Source: Paracamarosporium sp. OC-R06-R3
Taxonomy: Eukaryota; Ascomycota; Dothideomycetes; Pleosporales; Didymosphaeriaceae
Direction of reading: 5' to 3'
Length of the DNA stretch: 64,000 bases
NCBI GenBank assembly: GCA_019828545.1
Contig: JACVRA010000333.1
Span: 1 to 64,000 of the forward strand
The position numbers were made by a program, and so were the translations under genes. Below the pieces are notes generated by a model. That model did not search any database and was not told where the DNA came from. It saw nothing but the letters and a program-made list of their open reading frames with translations. Below, piece after piece: positions 44,770 to 56,351 of this stretch. How positions within the stretch are numbered: the stretch's first letter is position 1; each line of letters starts with the position of its first letter.

Positions 44770-47642
44770 CTATAGCTTGTCATAGTACTGTACAGATGGT
44801 CAGCATAACGCTCATTATGAAGGGCACGAATAGAACTTACGTTTTCAACACCTGGTACCTCGACCTTGATACCCTTCCGCTTCCGCATGTCGGCAACGAT
44901 CTTACCAGGCATCGTGGTGTTGTCAAGCGGCGAGCCACCCTGGAGAACCTGCCAGTGGTCGAACACCATCTGAGGGAAAGCCTGACCGGCAGTGTTTGAA
45001 CGGAGATCGGCAGTGAAACCGAAAGACTCGTTGACGGGAAGGTAAGCCTTGACGTTGAAGAGAGGAGTACCGACACGCTGGTTCTCCTCGAAGACGTGAC
45101 CACGTCTCCGGGTGAGCACACCGTAGATACCACCCATGGCTTGCTCGGGCACCTGGATTTCGACCAGGTAGACGGGCTCCTGCAGAGCGGGCTCTGCAAG
45201 AAGGGCAGCGGCGTAGAGCACACGACGAGCCGTGGGAATGATCTGACCACCACCACGGTGGATGGCATCAGCGTGAAGGGTGACATCCTGGATGTTGAAG
45301 CGGATGGAACGCATGGGCTCCTCAGCAACGGGACCTTCCTTGGTAGCCCACTGGAAACCAGAGACGACGGAATCCTTGATTTCGTTCAAGTACTGCACAG
45401 CCTTGGTCTGGTCAATGAGCAAGTTGGCACCAGTGGTGTCGGGACCGAAGCACCAAATCTTACGGGCATCGGTAACATCCCAGCCGTGCTCGTCAGCAAG
45501 GATACGGGCACGAGCCTTGAAATCGTCACGGGGACCGATCTTGCCGGACTCGATGGCCTGGGAAACCTCCTCATCCAAAGGCTCAGCAATGACGTAGAGA
45601 CGGTTGTGCTTGTTGGGCGACTTGGAAAGGGCAGTGATGCTGGACTTGCCATTGACGGTCTCACGGTACTGGACGACGGGGTCGGAGATACGGAGAGGAA
45701 CACCGGCGTGATCCTCCTCCAGATCCTTCAAGCAGATTTCCAAGTGCAGCTCACCAGCACCGGCAACAACGTGCTCTCCGGAGTCGGAAATGTAGGTCAG
45801 GACGCATGGGTCAGACTTGGACAGACGCTTGAGACCTTCGACAAGCTTGGGAAGATCCTGAGCGTTCTTGACCTCAACGGAACGCTGCACGACGGGGGAG
45901 ACGGAGAACTTCATGACCTTGAGGTTGTGGGCCGTCTCGTTGGTGGTGAGGGTACCAGACTTGAGCAAGAACTGGTCTACACCGACAAGACCAAGAATGT
46001 TACCGGCGGGCACATCCTCGATGGGCTCGACAAAGCGGCCCATCATGAGAATGGTACGCTGAATAGCCTTGATGAACAAGTCGTCCTTCTTGCCCGGAAC
46101 GTAGTTGGGGCCCTGAATGCGGACCTTGAGACCAGAGCGGACGGTACCGGAGAAGACACGACCGAAAGCGTAGAAACGACCCTTATCGGAGGTCGGCACC
46201 ATCTTAGAGACGTACAACATGAGAGGACCCTTGGGGTCGCAGTCACGGATACCGATGGCGTTGACATCGTCCTGAGGACCCTCATAGAGAGTCTCCATAC
46301 GGTACTTCTGAGCAGTCACGGGAGACGGCAGGTGGAGGATCATCATCTCAAGAAGAGCGTCGGCAGCGGGAAGGAACTTGCGCATGACGACCTTGAGGAG
46401 CTGCTTGCCCTCGAGATCCTTCTCATCGCTGGACAGCTTGATCTCAAGCTTCTCGAGCAGAGTGGGGATCTCGTCGGTTTTGAAGTTCATGACAGCGTTG
46501 AAGATGCGGAAAATGGGGTCCAGGATGAACTGGTTGAAAGCACGCTCAAGGGTCTTGCCCTCGTGTGTGCCAGTCTTGGTCCACTTCTTGGTCTTGGGGT
46601 TGAAGTAGTTGTCGCCCTACGGTCGTTAGAATATGTCTGCAAGTATTTGCTCTTTCAGTGCACTTACCCAGAGACGCTCCATCATCTTGTTCTTGTCAAC
46701 ACCGAACTTCTTGGCATATCGCGAAGCGAACTGGCGGACAGTGAAGGCCCAGCCGTGAAGACCGGAACCGAAAGCGATGGTACCCTTGTCAGGGTAGACC
46801 TGGACATCACCAAGAGCCTTGTCGAAGTAGGTGGCGATAACGACGTTGACGGACTCGATGACACGGGAGAAGTTCTGGTACAGATCCTCCTTGGTGACCT
46901 GGAGCTCGAGAAGAGCACGGTCGACCTTGTTGATGATGACAACAGGCTTGATACGCTCACCAAGAGCCTGGCGCAGCACGGTCTCGGTCTGGACGCAGAC
47001 ACCTTCGACGGTGTCGACGACGACAAGGGCACCGTCAGTGACACGGAGGGCAGCCGTGACCTCGGACGAGAAATCAACGTGACCGGGGGAGTCGATCAAG
47101 TTGATCAAGAAGTCGTTCTTCTCGACCTTGACGGGGATGTCCTTGAGGTCCTCCTCGTCCTGGAGTTGGGCGTACAGGGAGATGGCGGTGGACTTGATTG
47201 TCACACCACGCTCCTGTTCGTCCGCTCGTGTGTCCGTAAACCGCGCTTCTCCAGCTTTCGCTGCAGAGATGATACCGGCACGCTGGACGAGGGAGTCGGT
47301 GAGGGTGGACTTTCCGTGATCGACTGGAATGACTTGTTAGATGCATGCTTCGTTTCCACAGTGCGGGGCATCCGGGAGTACTTACCGTGAGCGATGACGG
47401 ACATGTTGCGGATGTTGGCCGCTTTGTCCATCAACTCACGGATCTGCCGTGCCAGTTAGCCTCCATGTCTTTGCTTGTTCCATGCTTTCCATGCGTGTAT
47501 TATGTGTCGGTTGTGTGCGGGCGCTACGTACCTCCTCGACGGTGAAGCTGGCAGATGGTTAGCATGGTGCTCAACTGACTGGAGACATGTGCTGCGCTCG
47601 CAAGAGGCGGCAGCAGCGACGGATGTGGACTTACTTGACCAT
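44770..47642 (-). CDS. EFT1: Translation elongation factor 2 (EF-2)
   Basis: Six exons on the minus strand: 47642-47635 (8 nt), 47547-47532 (16 nt), 47443-47386, 47323-46668, 46616-44841 and 44787-44770 (18 nt), 843 residues, the normal EF-2 length. EF-2 is the GTPase that translocates the ribosome. Motifs: [17 protein letters not shown]1 AHVDHGKST, G3 DSPGHVDF, G4 NKVDR, the diphthamide region [16 protein letters not shown] with His699 at the yeast diphthamide position, and the C terminus [13 protein letters not shown] supplied by the last tiny exon. The strong codon bias (C-ending codons) fits very high expression. The introns cluster at the 5' end and one sits just before the last six codons. 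The gene symbol follows yeast usage. Confidence 0.96.
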
Positions 47643-49201
47643 GGTGGCGGTGTTGTCGGTGGTTCAACTCAAAAATTCTGGTGTAAGAAGTGCTCAAGTA
47701 CCCCGCACCTGCGCGGAGGGGTCGTTGAAGGTTGAGAGGTGCTGGAATCGAAGTCGAGAGCTCTGGTGGTGCAGACCAAAGGCAGGCACGCTTTAAGAAC
47801 CCCCGGGCGCAAAGTTTGGTGGTGGGCGAGAGAAGAGAAGTGGGCGGAGGGGAAGTTGAGTTTTGCAGGTGGGCGGTGGTGGGGCTGCGAGACGCTTTCG
47901 CTTAATTCGACATAGCACCGCGCCAGTCGCCACCGACCACTCACCGTGGCATATGCGCGAGCTTCAGCAAACCCGCAAGCAAACCAATGTCGGCCATATG
48001 CTGTTTGCATTATTCGTGCGGTGACTCACACGGGGTCCTGAGCCTCCTTGGTGACTCTGTACCGCCCTTTTCCATGACGCCCGGGGGCGCCCGAGCCGCT
48101 CGATTGGGCTGCGGCGAGCGCACGCATGGGTCGCTCGCCATCATCATCCGATTCATCCAACAAAGGCTTATCGATGCATCCATTCCAAGAGTCACAGGTA
48201 GTGAGCCACCATGGAATCAGTATCGACTCTGGGTGACTCCTGCGTAGATGGATTTCATGGCCTTGGTTGGGAATTCATCCCAAAGTGCTCAACCGTGGTC
48301 GCTACCCGCGGTACGAATTCTTCTTTGAGCCCCCAGTTTCCGTAGAACTCCAGTCCCTCACATGCCGATCGATATCCACACCAAGCAGCCGAACTTCTGT
48401 TTCTGTTTATCCTGCAGGTCCAACAAGTGTAAACTCCCGCAGGATATGTATCAATAGAGTAGAACCCAGACTACTTGATACCCAAGTAACCAGCCTTGAT
48501 CCACCGCGCATATGTGCCTGCAGTTGCGTGAGAGTAACACTGAAGCGGTATAGTGGGCAAGATTGGACGTGTGGGATTACAAATGGGGAAAGCGCCGCGG
48601 ACATAAGTCGCGGAAACCGGAGGCTTGCCTATGGCGCCTAGACGATATCGAAGCACAATGTCCGCTGGGTACTCTCTCGTCTTTCGTCATGCTGGTTTTC
48701 AAATTATGTGCCTGAAGAGAAGAGAACATCTGTCACGCATGTCGACACTCTCGTTCAAATTGACAATGGCCACAGACTTCGTTCAGCTTGTGCCCTCTGG
48801 ACACTGGCAGATGCATTTAATATGAAACACTCACTAATCAAGAGCAGCAGGTCGACAATGAAATTTTTTTGATCCTTCTCATCGGCCATCACAAAGCATG
48901 AAATCATGAGCTATCATACAACCGTGTAGAAAACCGATATGCTATGAAACAGGGGAAAATAACTCGTCCCGCCCTGAGAAGATGGTATCATGTAGACAAC
49001 CATAGAATGTGTGCATTGCCCCCCAACGCCGCGTTTTGTTTATTCCCAATGCAATGAAATGAGCAATCGCATTTTGAGAGCTGCTGGCAAGCAGCATATG
49101 CATAATCAGCCAAATCGTATCAGTGGCGACAGCTCAGCCGCTTGGCTAGATGAGACGAGGTCAAGCATGATGTGATCGTGCTCGAGACATGTCTCGTTCG
49201 T
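47643..49201. other. Intergenic, EF-2 upstream region and La downstream region
   Basis: The first few hundred bases, read on the minus strand, are C/T-rich (for example near 47810-47890), as in strongly expressed fungal promoters. A 124-codon plus-strand frame at 48267-48641 has no motif and is not called. No RNA gene seen. Confidence 0.45.
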
Positions 49202-50585
49202 CTACGCGTCCTCCTTGATCTCGAGCTTGGAGCGCTTGGGGCTTCCGGCGCGTTCAGAAGCGCCGTTGTCGTCGCGACTGCGCTTCTTGGATCCGCCGTC
49301 GCGGTCGTCCTTCTGGAAGTTATCCCGGCGCTTCTTCCAGTCCTTGCTGTCGACGGATCCATCGCGGTCGCGACGATCACGGCGGTCATCACGATCGTTA
49401 TAGCGCCCACCACGACCCCCCCTTCCGCCGCGTCCCCGTCCACGTCCACCACGACCACCTCGATCACCACGGTGCCCGCCGCGACCCCGTCCACGGCCGC
49501 TGCTGTTGCGCTCTTCTTCCGTCTTGAGCCACTCCGGAGTGATGCCCTTCTCCTTGCACTTCATCTCGCTATAGTCTTTCTTAGACATGATTGTAAGCTC
49601 GTTGTCGTTGTACTTCGGCTTCGGCTCAAGAGCAAGGAACTGTTTCGCGGACTCTTCGTTGTCAAACTCTACGAAGACGCTGCCCTTCCACTTTCCGTCT
49701 TCTTCACGGCGCTTGCGGACCATGACGGAGCCGTAGGGTCGGAAGAACTGCTCAAGCGGGATCTGGCCGACTTCTTCACCCTCAGCTGCGAAACCTTTCA
49801 CGTAGACGCAGTTTTCGAGCTTGTTGAGGCTTTTCTTGTAAATGCGACTAAAGAGCTCGTCGATGGTAGGCGGGTATTCGGCGTCGCCGTCGCGCTTGGG
49901 CACTGCCAAAGGCTCTTTGCGCTTGACCCCTTCTTTGCCGGTGCCGCTGAATTCTCCATCGTCCACAACAATGAGGTCTTCGCTTTCACGAAGCGCGTTC
50001 ACGATCGCAGAGTAGGGCTTGAAGCGGCGCATGCGCTTGAACTGGCTGATATGCTTGATTGAGACGGGCGCGTTGCGAGGACCTTCGAGCTCTTTGAAAA
50101 GATGCTCGTCAGTCTCCAAGTTCGCAATGGAGAAGTAGAATTCAACCTGTACATATTAGATGGTGTAAAAGATGCGTCATGTCGCTAAGCTCACTTGCTG
50201 CCTGATCTCGTTGGGGTCATCCGACTCGGGCAGGTTCTCAAATTCGTCGTTGCGCCTGAGCGCATGTCAGTAAAAACTCTAGAGTAGACCCGACGACAAC
50301 ATACCTATATCGCTTGTTTCCGCCGTTGAATTTGCCTCCGCCGCGCCTGTTATCGAACCTGCGACCGTTTGAGCGGTCGTTCCTCTCTTTGCTCTTATCG
50401 GCGGATGACTCGTCGGTCTTGCCCGCTTCGGCAGTGGCATTGGCAGTCTCCTTGTCGCCAGACTCTGCGCCCGCAGTGTTGGCGTCAGGCTTTGCGACAG
50501 GCTTGACTTCGGCGGTCTCGCCGCCCTTGGTGACCTCGGCGGGGGTTTTGGCGGGCGCCTCGGCGGCGGGCTGAGTGTCGGCCAT
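49202..50585 (-). CDS. LHP1: La-type RNA-binding protein (Lhp1/Sla1 homologue)
   Basis: Three exons: 50585-50305, 50255-50195, 50146-49202, 428 residues. The N-terminal 90 residues are Ala/Glu/Lys-rich and disordered. The La motif spans about residues 95-185, interrupted by intron 2: IRQQVEFYFSIANLETDEHL and VSIKHISQFKRMRRFK. The RRM follows at about 215-300 (ENCVYVKGFAAEG, GSVMVRKRREEDGKWKGSVF then VEF). The tail is an RGG/GRG-rich segment with Lys/Arg/Asp repeats and a C-terminal basic SPKRSKLEI nuclear-type signal. La binds the UUU-OH ends of new polymerase III transcripts and guides pre-tRNA and small RNA maturation in the nucleus. The RGG tail is longer than in yeast Lhp1. It shares a 279-bp divergent promoter with the uS4m gene. 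Confidence 0.92.
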
Positions 50586-50864
50586 TTTCGCTGCGGTGCA
50601 GCTGCGGGTGTGCGATTGGGGTGTAAGTATGTGGTTTGAGAGCTATCCGTAGCAAGACAGGAGAAAGGCGAGGGTAGTTCTCAAGGTTCCTCTGAGTGGT
50701 GGGGAAGAAAAAGTGAGTTCGCGCAGCACTAGCGGGGGCATGGGTAGCTCTTGCCTATATTTTTCAATGTGGTCCGTGCGGTCTCCCAGTCCGTGTCCGT
50801 ATTGTCGCGAGTGAACGTACATACTCGACCCTTCCTATTGTCCACCCATTGATTGCCGCCCACC
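50586..50864. promoter_or_regulatory. Bidirectional promoter of La and uS4m genes
   Basis: Only 279 bp separate the two start codons, so both promoters and leaders must overlap here. No clear TATA box; possible co-expression of a cytosolic RNA chaperone and a mitoribosome gene is inference. Confidence 0.55.
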
Positions 50865-52274
50865 ATGAGGAAGAAGCCGAGATTTCACTCGCTCAAGAAG
50901 CTGGTCAGCCTCAATGGTCTATCTGATGGAGCAAGAGCCATGAATTACTGACGTGGTAACAGAAAGTCAGACAGGACTGGTCACGCTGGTCGCTCTACAG
51001 TCTGTCACAACTCAAGCCCCCGAATGTCACGACAAAGACATACTTCCAACAGAAATGGACCGCCAAATCGGACACACGTGCCTACCACGGCGAGCAGATA
51101 CGCGAGAAGAAATGGAAGCGTCTATTCAGGAGAAGCCTGCCCGCCGTGGTGCCCATGGACCACAGATACTTGGCTAGATACGACGGTTCGGAGCAGGCTG
51201 CTGGGCGAGGTGCTGGTGCAGACTCGCAGGAGAAGACGCGTACACCGCCGCAGACGCCGTACATGCAGATGACATACTACCCGATCGAGCGAAGACTGGA
51301 CACAGCTATCTTCAGGGCGCTATTCGCAAGTAGCGTGCGACAGGCGAGACAGTTCGTCGTACACGGACTGGTCAGAGTTAACGGAAAGAAGGTGCGATAT
51401 CCCAATGTTCTTTTGACGTGCTGGCGGATCGTGTTCTACATACGATCAAGAGCCGCGCGTGCCATCTCGCATTGAGTTAACATGAAAATCGCAGATGCCG
51501 TATCCTGGTTACATGCTCAACCCAGGCGACATGTTCCAAGTTGAGCCCTCCTCAGTGATGTTCGCCACCGGTGCACCCAAAACCCGCTCGTCTACCGCCC
51601 GCAAAGTCTCAAAGGAGAAGGCCGCGGCCCGCGCCCAAGCCCGCGAAGAGAACCCACCGCCCAAGCATAACCCCAACCAAAAAATCGAACCCATCTCCAC
51701 CCGCGAAGAGCCCACGCCTAAAGAGCTGAAAGAACATATGCAGTCGCTTATGGCCGACGTGGAAAACGTCCTCAATGAAGACGTCGGCGCAAAAGACAAG
51801 CAGAAGTTCCGTGCCTTCCGTCAAACCGTCCGCAAAGCTGTGTCCCTGTGGAGCAAAGCCACCCCCGAGACCGTCTCAACACTAGATACCCAATTCACCT
51901 TCCTTAAAGACGCACTGAATGCTCGTCGAGCGGCGCAAACGTCCACGCCTGCCGAGGAAGAAGCCACACCGATGATGTCGCCTGAGGACCAGAAGAAGCT
52001 CAGGGATGCCTTCGAAAAGCTGAAGTTGGAGACGGAACACACGAGTGCGTGGAACAAGCGCGATGCTTCCGCGCCGTATGCTACGCCCTGGCGGCCGAGG
52101 GATTACATGGCCGCGTTTGCGTTCATACCTCGATACTTGGAGGTCAACCAGAATATCTGTGCCGCGGTATATCTGAGGCATCCGGTTGCACGGCCAGGGT
52201 TGTCAGAGGTGCCAACGCCGTTCCACGTGGAGACTGGTCAATTGGCATTTAACTGGTACTTGAGGAGGCGGTAA
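50865..52274 (+). CDS. NAM9: Mitochondrial small-subunit ribosomal protein uS4m (Nam9)
   Basis: Three exons: 50865-50903, 50963-51391, 51495-52274, 415 residues. The N terminus [13 protein letters not shown] leads into [15 protein letters not shown]. The S4 RNA-binding domain is clear: [38 protein letters not shown] (split by the second intron), then [17 protein letters not shown]. uS4m is a primary rRNA-binding protein of the mitochondrial 37S subunit. A Lys/Glu/Pro-rich insertion of about 170 residues follows, and the C-terminal [20 protein letters not shown] and [13 protein letters not shown] blocks match fungal uS4m. The first donor (GTCAGC) is weak but gives the right frame. Divergent from the La gene. 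Confidence 0.9.
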
Positions 52275-52752
52275 GGGAGAGACGGTGTGGAGAGATGTCG
52301 AGGCACACTGTAGCATATGTGTAGATTTCGCATCAAACGAGAATATTGTACATTATATTGTATTGGACACAATAGACAGAGCATTTAGGGAGACTTGTCA
52401 TTTCAAGTTCCACGTTCTTGGCCGTGGCCTGTATTCATGTATATGTCTACTCCACCTCGACGTGGATATTTATCTACTACACCACATACCTGTGATTATT
52501 AGAGGGGAGTCAAAGTCTCACCCGTTCCTTCCTCGCCTATTGCTATTGCGAGGATGCACTCGAAAAAGAGATCATGCTACAGAAATCGTACAATGCATGA
52601 AGCATGGAGGAAACGACAGCACTGGGAATCTCTGCGCCAAACCAACGCCAAGCCGAACAAAAGACGAACGAAGAAAAAGCAACACAGTGCGGCGGCGCTT
52701 CCGTTTGAAAACGCCAAAAAAAAAGTCAGGAATAGATGAAGATAACCTGCCA
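52275..52752. other. Convergent intergenic spacer
   Basis: Between the 3' ends of uS4m and the membrane protein. Short frames without motifs; A-rich near 52660-52740. Confidence 0.5.
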
Positions 52753-54761
52753 TTAGTTCTTCTCACCAACACCCGTTTCAGTTGTCTCAGCAAATTCTGA
52801 GTTTTCTGCGATATCGGGGTATCTTAGCGTCTCAGCGCTTGGTCGCGGACTTACATCGATGATGCTAGAGTCTGGCGTCCATCGTGAACTTGAGCTTGTA
52901 GTCGATACGGTGGAGGAATAGTGCCTAAAACCGTTGGCAACTGAATCTGATACATCGTCATCCTCTTCGTAAGCTGGAGGTGAGCTTGATGCGTCTGAGC
53001 GATACCCCGGGAGACTGTCTGTGCGCGATAGTGGACGAGACGGGAGCTCAGGGATAGAGGTGGGTGGGTAGGTTGATGCTGTTGATAGCGGGGAGTATGG
53101 CGCTTGAGGCATGGGGTGGGAGCGTGAGCAAGGACAGTAGTTGTGCGGGTACGTGACAACGCGACCTTCTTCAGCTTGACTGACGATGTCATTCACGACG
53201 CCGTGCGCCGCTCGCAGTTGTCGGATTTCCTCTTGCATAGCTTCCTCAAGCACGCCCTCTTGGTGCTGAATGAGGCTACGCTTCTCCTCGTAATCCTCAA
53301 TGCGCTGTTGGTCGCGCCAATTGCCACGCCACCATTTCTGCCATGCGTGTCTTCGGGCAGCACGGCGATATTGACGCCGAGTTAAACGTTCCTCGCGGGC
53401 AGCAGCGCGCTCAGTGCGAGTGCGGAGGCTACTACAGCGGTGACGGACAACGGTGAAAATGCAGCCACAACAGAGAATGCCTAGAACGATCTCGAGAGCG
53501 ATGACAAATGGCGACTCAGGTGGTGGCATACGCGGTGCACCATGATGAGGGGGTGGAGGTGGTGGTGGGTGCTTAGAGCCGTCATGGTGTGGCGGAGGAG
53601 GCGGAGGCGGAGGTGGAGGACCATCAGATTCGATTTTAATGTTGCCCTGCTTGTGGTCCCCCGCTCGCCATACTCGATGGTAGGCATTGTCCTCTGGGCG
53701 TCCCATGGGAGGCGGACCGTGATGATGGTGTTGGTGGTTAGGACGGAAGCGGACGTAGATGATCCTCCATGCACCGTGAGCTCCGTTTGCGATCGTCTTG
53801 ACAACGCAGGTGATGTTATCACACTTCTGTAGTTCTTTTTTGAAGCTCTGTGTCTCCTTCTTGACCTGAGATTGAATAAACTTTTTCTTCTCTGCGATGG
53901 TCTTCTGTAACTTCTGCGCTTCTGCTTCTAGAGCCCTCAGTTCTCGAATGTCGTCTTCAAGCTGGGATTGGCCTGAGGTATTCGAGGAATCTACACCGTC
54001 CTTCTTGGGGAGGACAAGGCGCAAATGTGTAGGAGGTTTACGCCAGGACTCAGCATGCTCAGCTGCGCTGGCTAGAAGGTCCGGCGTGGGTTGGAGACGA
54101 AGGAGCTCAGGTGGGGATGCCTGCTTGAAGGAAAGTGTGAAACCGGGGTACGGTGAGCTCAGTGCCTTTCCATCGATGGACTTGATGTTGACTGTCAAGA
54201 CTTGAGCGGCATCGTCGTTTTCTTGTTCACTGTGAAGACAGGCACTCTCCCATTCAAGATCAAGGTCGTGTTGGAGGAACCAAGCATTCTCTTGTATGTC
54301 GGTAACACCACTGTATGAGCCGGAACCAAACGCGAAATCACCATCCCATTCTTGTGGAAGGTAGGCTCCATTCAAGGTGACATTCGACACACCACAGGCT
54401 TGATCGTTGCTATGGGTTTTAACACTTAGAATCTGGAGAGGAAGTAAGCAGGTGGGGCCATTTTTTGTTGCCTGAAGTGGGCCTCACGATGGACTCGTCA
54501 TCATGGCTCGTGCCCAGACAGCCAGTGCATGGAACTTGGAAAGTTGCTTGTGCGTAGTCTTGCTGGATGTCTTCGCACGGTTAGCAGCTGCCTAGAGATG
54601 GCAAAAGCGATATAATATAAACACATACCCAAGTCCAAAAGCTGTTTCGCCTCGGATCGTGCAACATTTGAACGAGCATCTGCGGAGGGAACAACAGCTG
54701 CGAGTGCTGCTGGAAGGACATGGGCGCAGGCGGCCAGCAGCTTCTTCTTGGAGAAGTGCAT
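52753..54761 (-). CDS. Single-pass type I membrane protein with His/Pro-rich juxtamembrane stretch
   Basis: Three exons: 54761-54629, 54570-54488, 54432-52753, 631 residues. An N-terminal hydrophobic signal (LLAACAHVLPAALAAVV) follows a basic start. The luminal domain holds Cys residues (VPCTGCLGT, DQACGVSNVTL, ACLHSE, KCDNITCVV) and a helical coiled-coil region near residues 225-280. It then runs into RFRPNHQHHHHGPPP and two long Pro tracts flanked by His pairs, directly before one transmembrane helix at about 380-401 (FVIALEIVLGILCCGCIFTV). The cytosolic part has a very Arg-rich helical stretch, then Ser/Pro-rich disorder with a PPAYEEDD-type motif, which resembles a PPxY ligand for Nedd4/Rsp5 ligases. 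I do not know the family; the layout suggests a sorted surface or endomembrane receptor-like protein, perhaps metal-binding. Function unassigned. Confidence 0.8.
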
Positions 54762-55851
54762 GGTTTAGAGAGAGAGAAGAAAAGGAAAAAGCGAACGCAA
54801 CGAAAAGAACGGAGGTCAAACTGCACACAGCAACGCGACAAGCTTGAGCAGCAGTTGTCGAGCGAAGTGGCCTCTGACTGAGATCAGGCACCAGCCGGGT
54901 CGGGGAGGCGGTGATGTTTAACGGGGCTGGACTGCAGCATCAGCACTTGACTGGACGCGTGTCTTTTGGGGCCAGGGTCCCGAAAGAGTCAGCGGCAGCG
55001 GGGCGCAGCAGCTCCGGTCACCGTGCAGGTGTGCAGGTGGGGATTGGAAGGCGACGACTTTTGATGAAGATAAAGTGCGCAGTTGTGAAAGAATGGGCGA
55101 TGCGTTGTGTAGAGAGCTCTAAGAGTCAGTCGGCGGCCATGCAGCACGAGTATGCGGGTTGCTCCTTCCTCCGTTTCCGTCCGAACAACATCACTCCTGG
55201 ACGTACCAACACGAGACTTCTCAAGTCGGCTACTTTGCGGCCAAATTCTGCCCACTTGGTCCGTCTGTTCCAGAAGAAGACGATTCGAAGACTGCCCCTA
55301 CCAACAACCTTGTGCATCTTACCACTACAGCGTGTAAACGTGCTCTGGTCGCCATGATCGCGTCTGCCGCTTACGTATGCAGCCAGCTTGCTGCGAGCAT
55401 CGAGGCGTTGTTTCAGGTGTCGAACGAATGGGACCAAAGGGGCACCGGCCTCAGGATGCGCTCCAGTGTTGGCACTGATGCTTCAATTTCTATAGGTCGC
55501 GTGTTCTGAGAGAGAGAGAGCCGGAAACACCAGCAGTAGTAAAGAGCAATCGTCTCAGTACTGGTCGATCGAATCAATATGGCGCCGACCTGCACTACGA
55601 GTACATGTGCCAATGCTGGTGCAATACTGGAAGCTACCTACGCGTAGTGGTTGTAGTCCCAGCGCGAAGCGCCAAGAACTGGCCTGAGCTCCTCCCTCAA
55701 TCTGCAATCCAAACAGCCCACTTGAGCTCACCAACACCCCGGCCCTATCCCGATCCCGACAGTGTATCCTACAGGACCAACTAAATTCACCTGCAATACG
55801 GTCGCATAGACACGTCTTATTGGCTTGCAGGGACCAAGTGGACCCGTTACC
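54762..55851. other. Divergent intergenic region
   Basis: Upstream regions of the membrane protein and of LSM4. A plus-strand frame at 55159-55509 (with SWTYQHETSQVGYFAAKF) looks slightly protein-like but has no family and no convincing start, so it is not called. There is a GAGAGAGAGA run at about 55509-55519. Confidence 0.4.
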
Positions 55852-56351
55852 ATGGTACGCCACAATATCTGCCCAGGCGCAAAGAGTCTCTACTAACATG
55901 CACATCACAGCTCCCACTAGGCCTCCTCACGGCCGCCGTCGGGCACCCCATGCTAGTCGAGCTGAAGAGCGGCGAAACTCTAAACGGCCTCCTCGTCAAC
56001 TGCGACACGTGGATGAACCTCACCCTCAAAGAGGTGGTACAGACTAGCACCGACGGCGACAAATTCTGGCGGTTAGCAGAGATATATGTGCGAGGCAGCA
56101 CGGTCAGTCTCGGAAAGCGCTGAATATGGCGTGGGATTGGCGCTGATAAGTGGCAGATAAAATACTTGCGGGTCCCCGACGAGATCGTCGACGTAGTCAA
56201 GGAGCAGCAGGCAAAGGAACAGGCATCGAGAGGTGGACGCGGCGGCATGCACCAGCGCGGTGATGGCCATCGCGGGGACCGTGGAGGGAGAGGCATGCGT
56301 GGCCGGGGCCGAGGTCGTGGAAGAGGCGGAGGCGGTGGTGGTGGTGCTTGA
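55852..56351 (+). CDS. LSM4: LSM4, U6 snRNA-associated Sm-like protein
   Basis: Three exons: 55852-55854 (the ATG alone), 55911-56102 and 56157-56351, 129 residues. Intron 1 (GTACGC..ATCACAG, with TACTAAC branch) starts right after the start codon, so the protein begins [19 protein letters not shown], matching LSM4 of other fungi. The Sm1 motif ([20 protein letters not shown]) and the Sm2 region ([18 protein letters not shown]) are complete. The tail is Gly/Arg-rich ([16 protein letters not shown]), typical of LSM4. LSM4 belongs to the LSm1-7 ring (mRNA decapping in P-bodies) and LSm2-8 ring (U6 snRNA, splicing). An in-frame internal Met would lose the family start, so the split ATG is preferred. 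Confidence 0.92.

Noticed and set aside
45096..47390. A 764-codon open frame on the plus strand opposite EF-2
   Set aside because: It mirrors the EF-2 coding exons; strong C-ending codon bias in EF-2 removes stop codons from the antisense frame. It also spans EF-2 introns and matches no family.
48267..48641. 124-codon plus-strand frame
   Set aside because: No motif, biased toward no known family, and lies in a spacer with comparable frames on the other strand.
49172..50062. 296-codon plus-strand frame opposite the La gene
   Set aside because: Antisense of La exon 3; La motif, RRM and RGG tail are clear on the other strand.
55159..55509. Possible gene fragment (SWTYQHETSQVGYFAAKF)
   Set aside because: No plausible start, splice partner or family; it overlaps other frames in the region.
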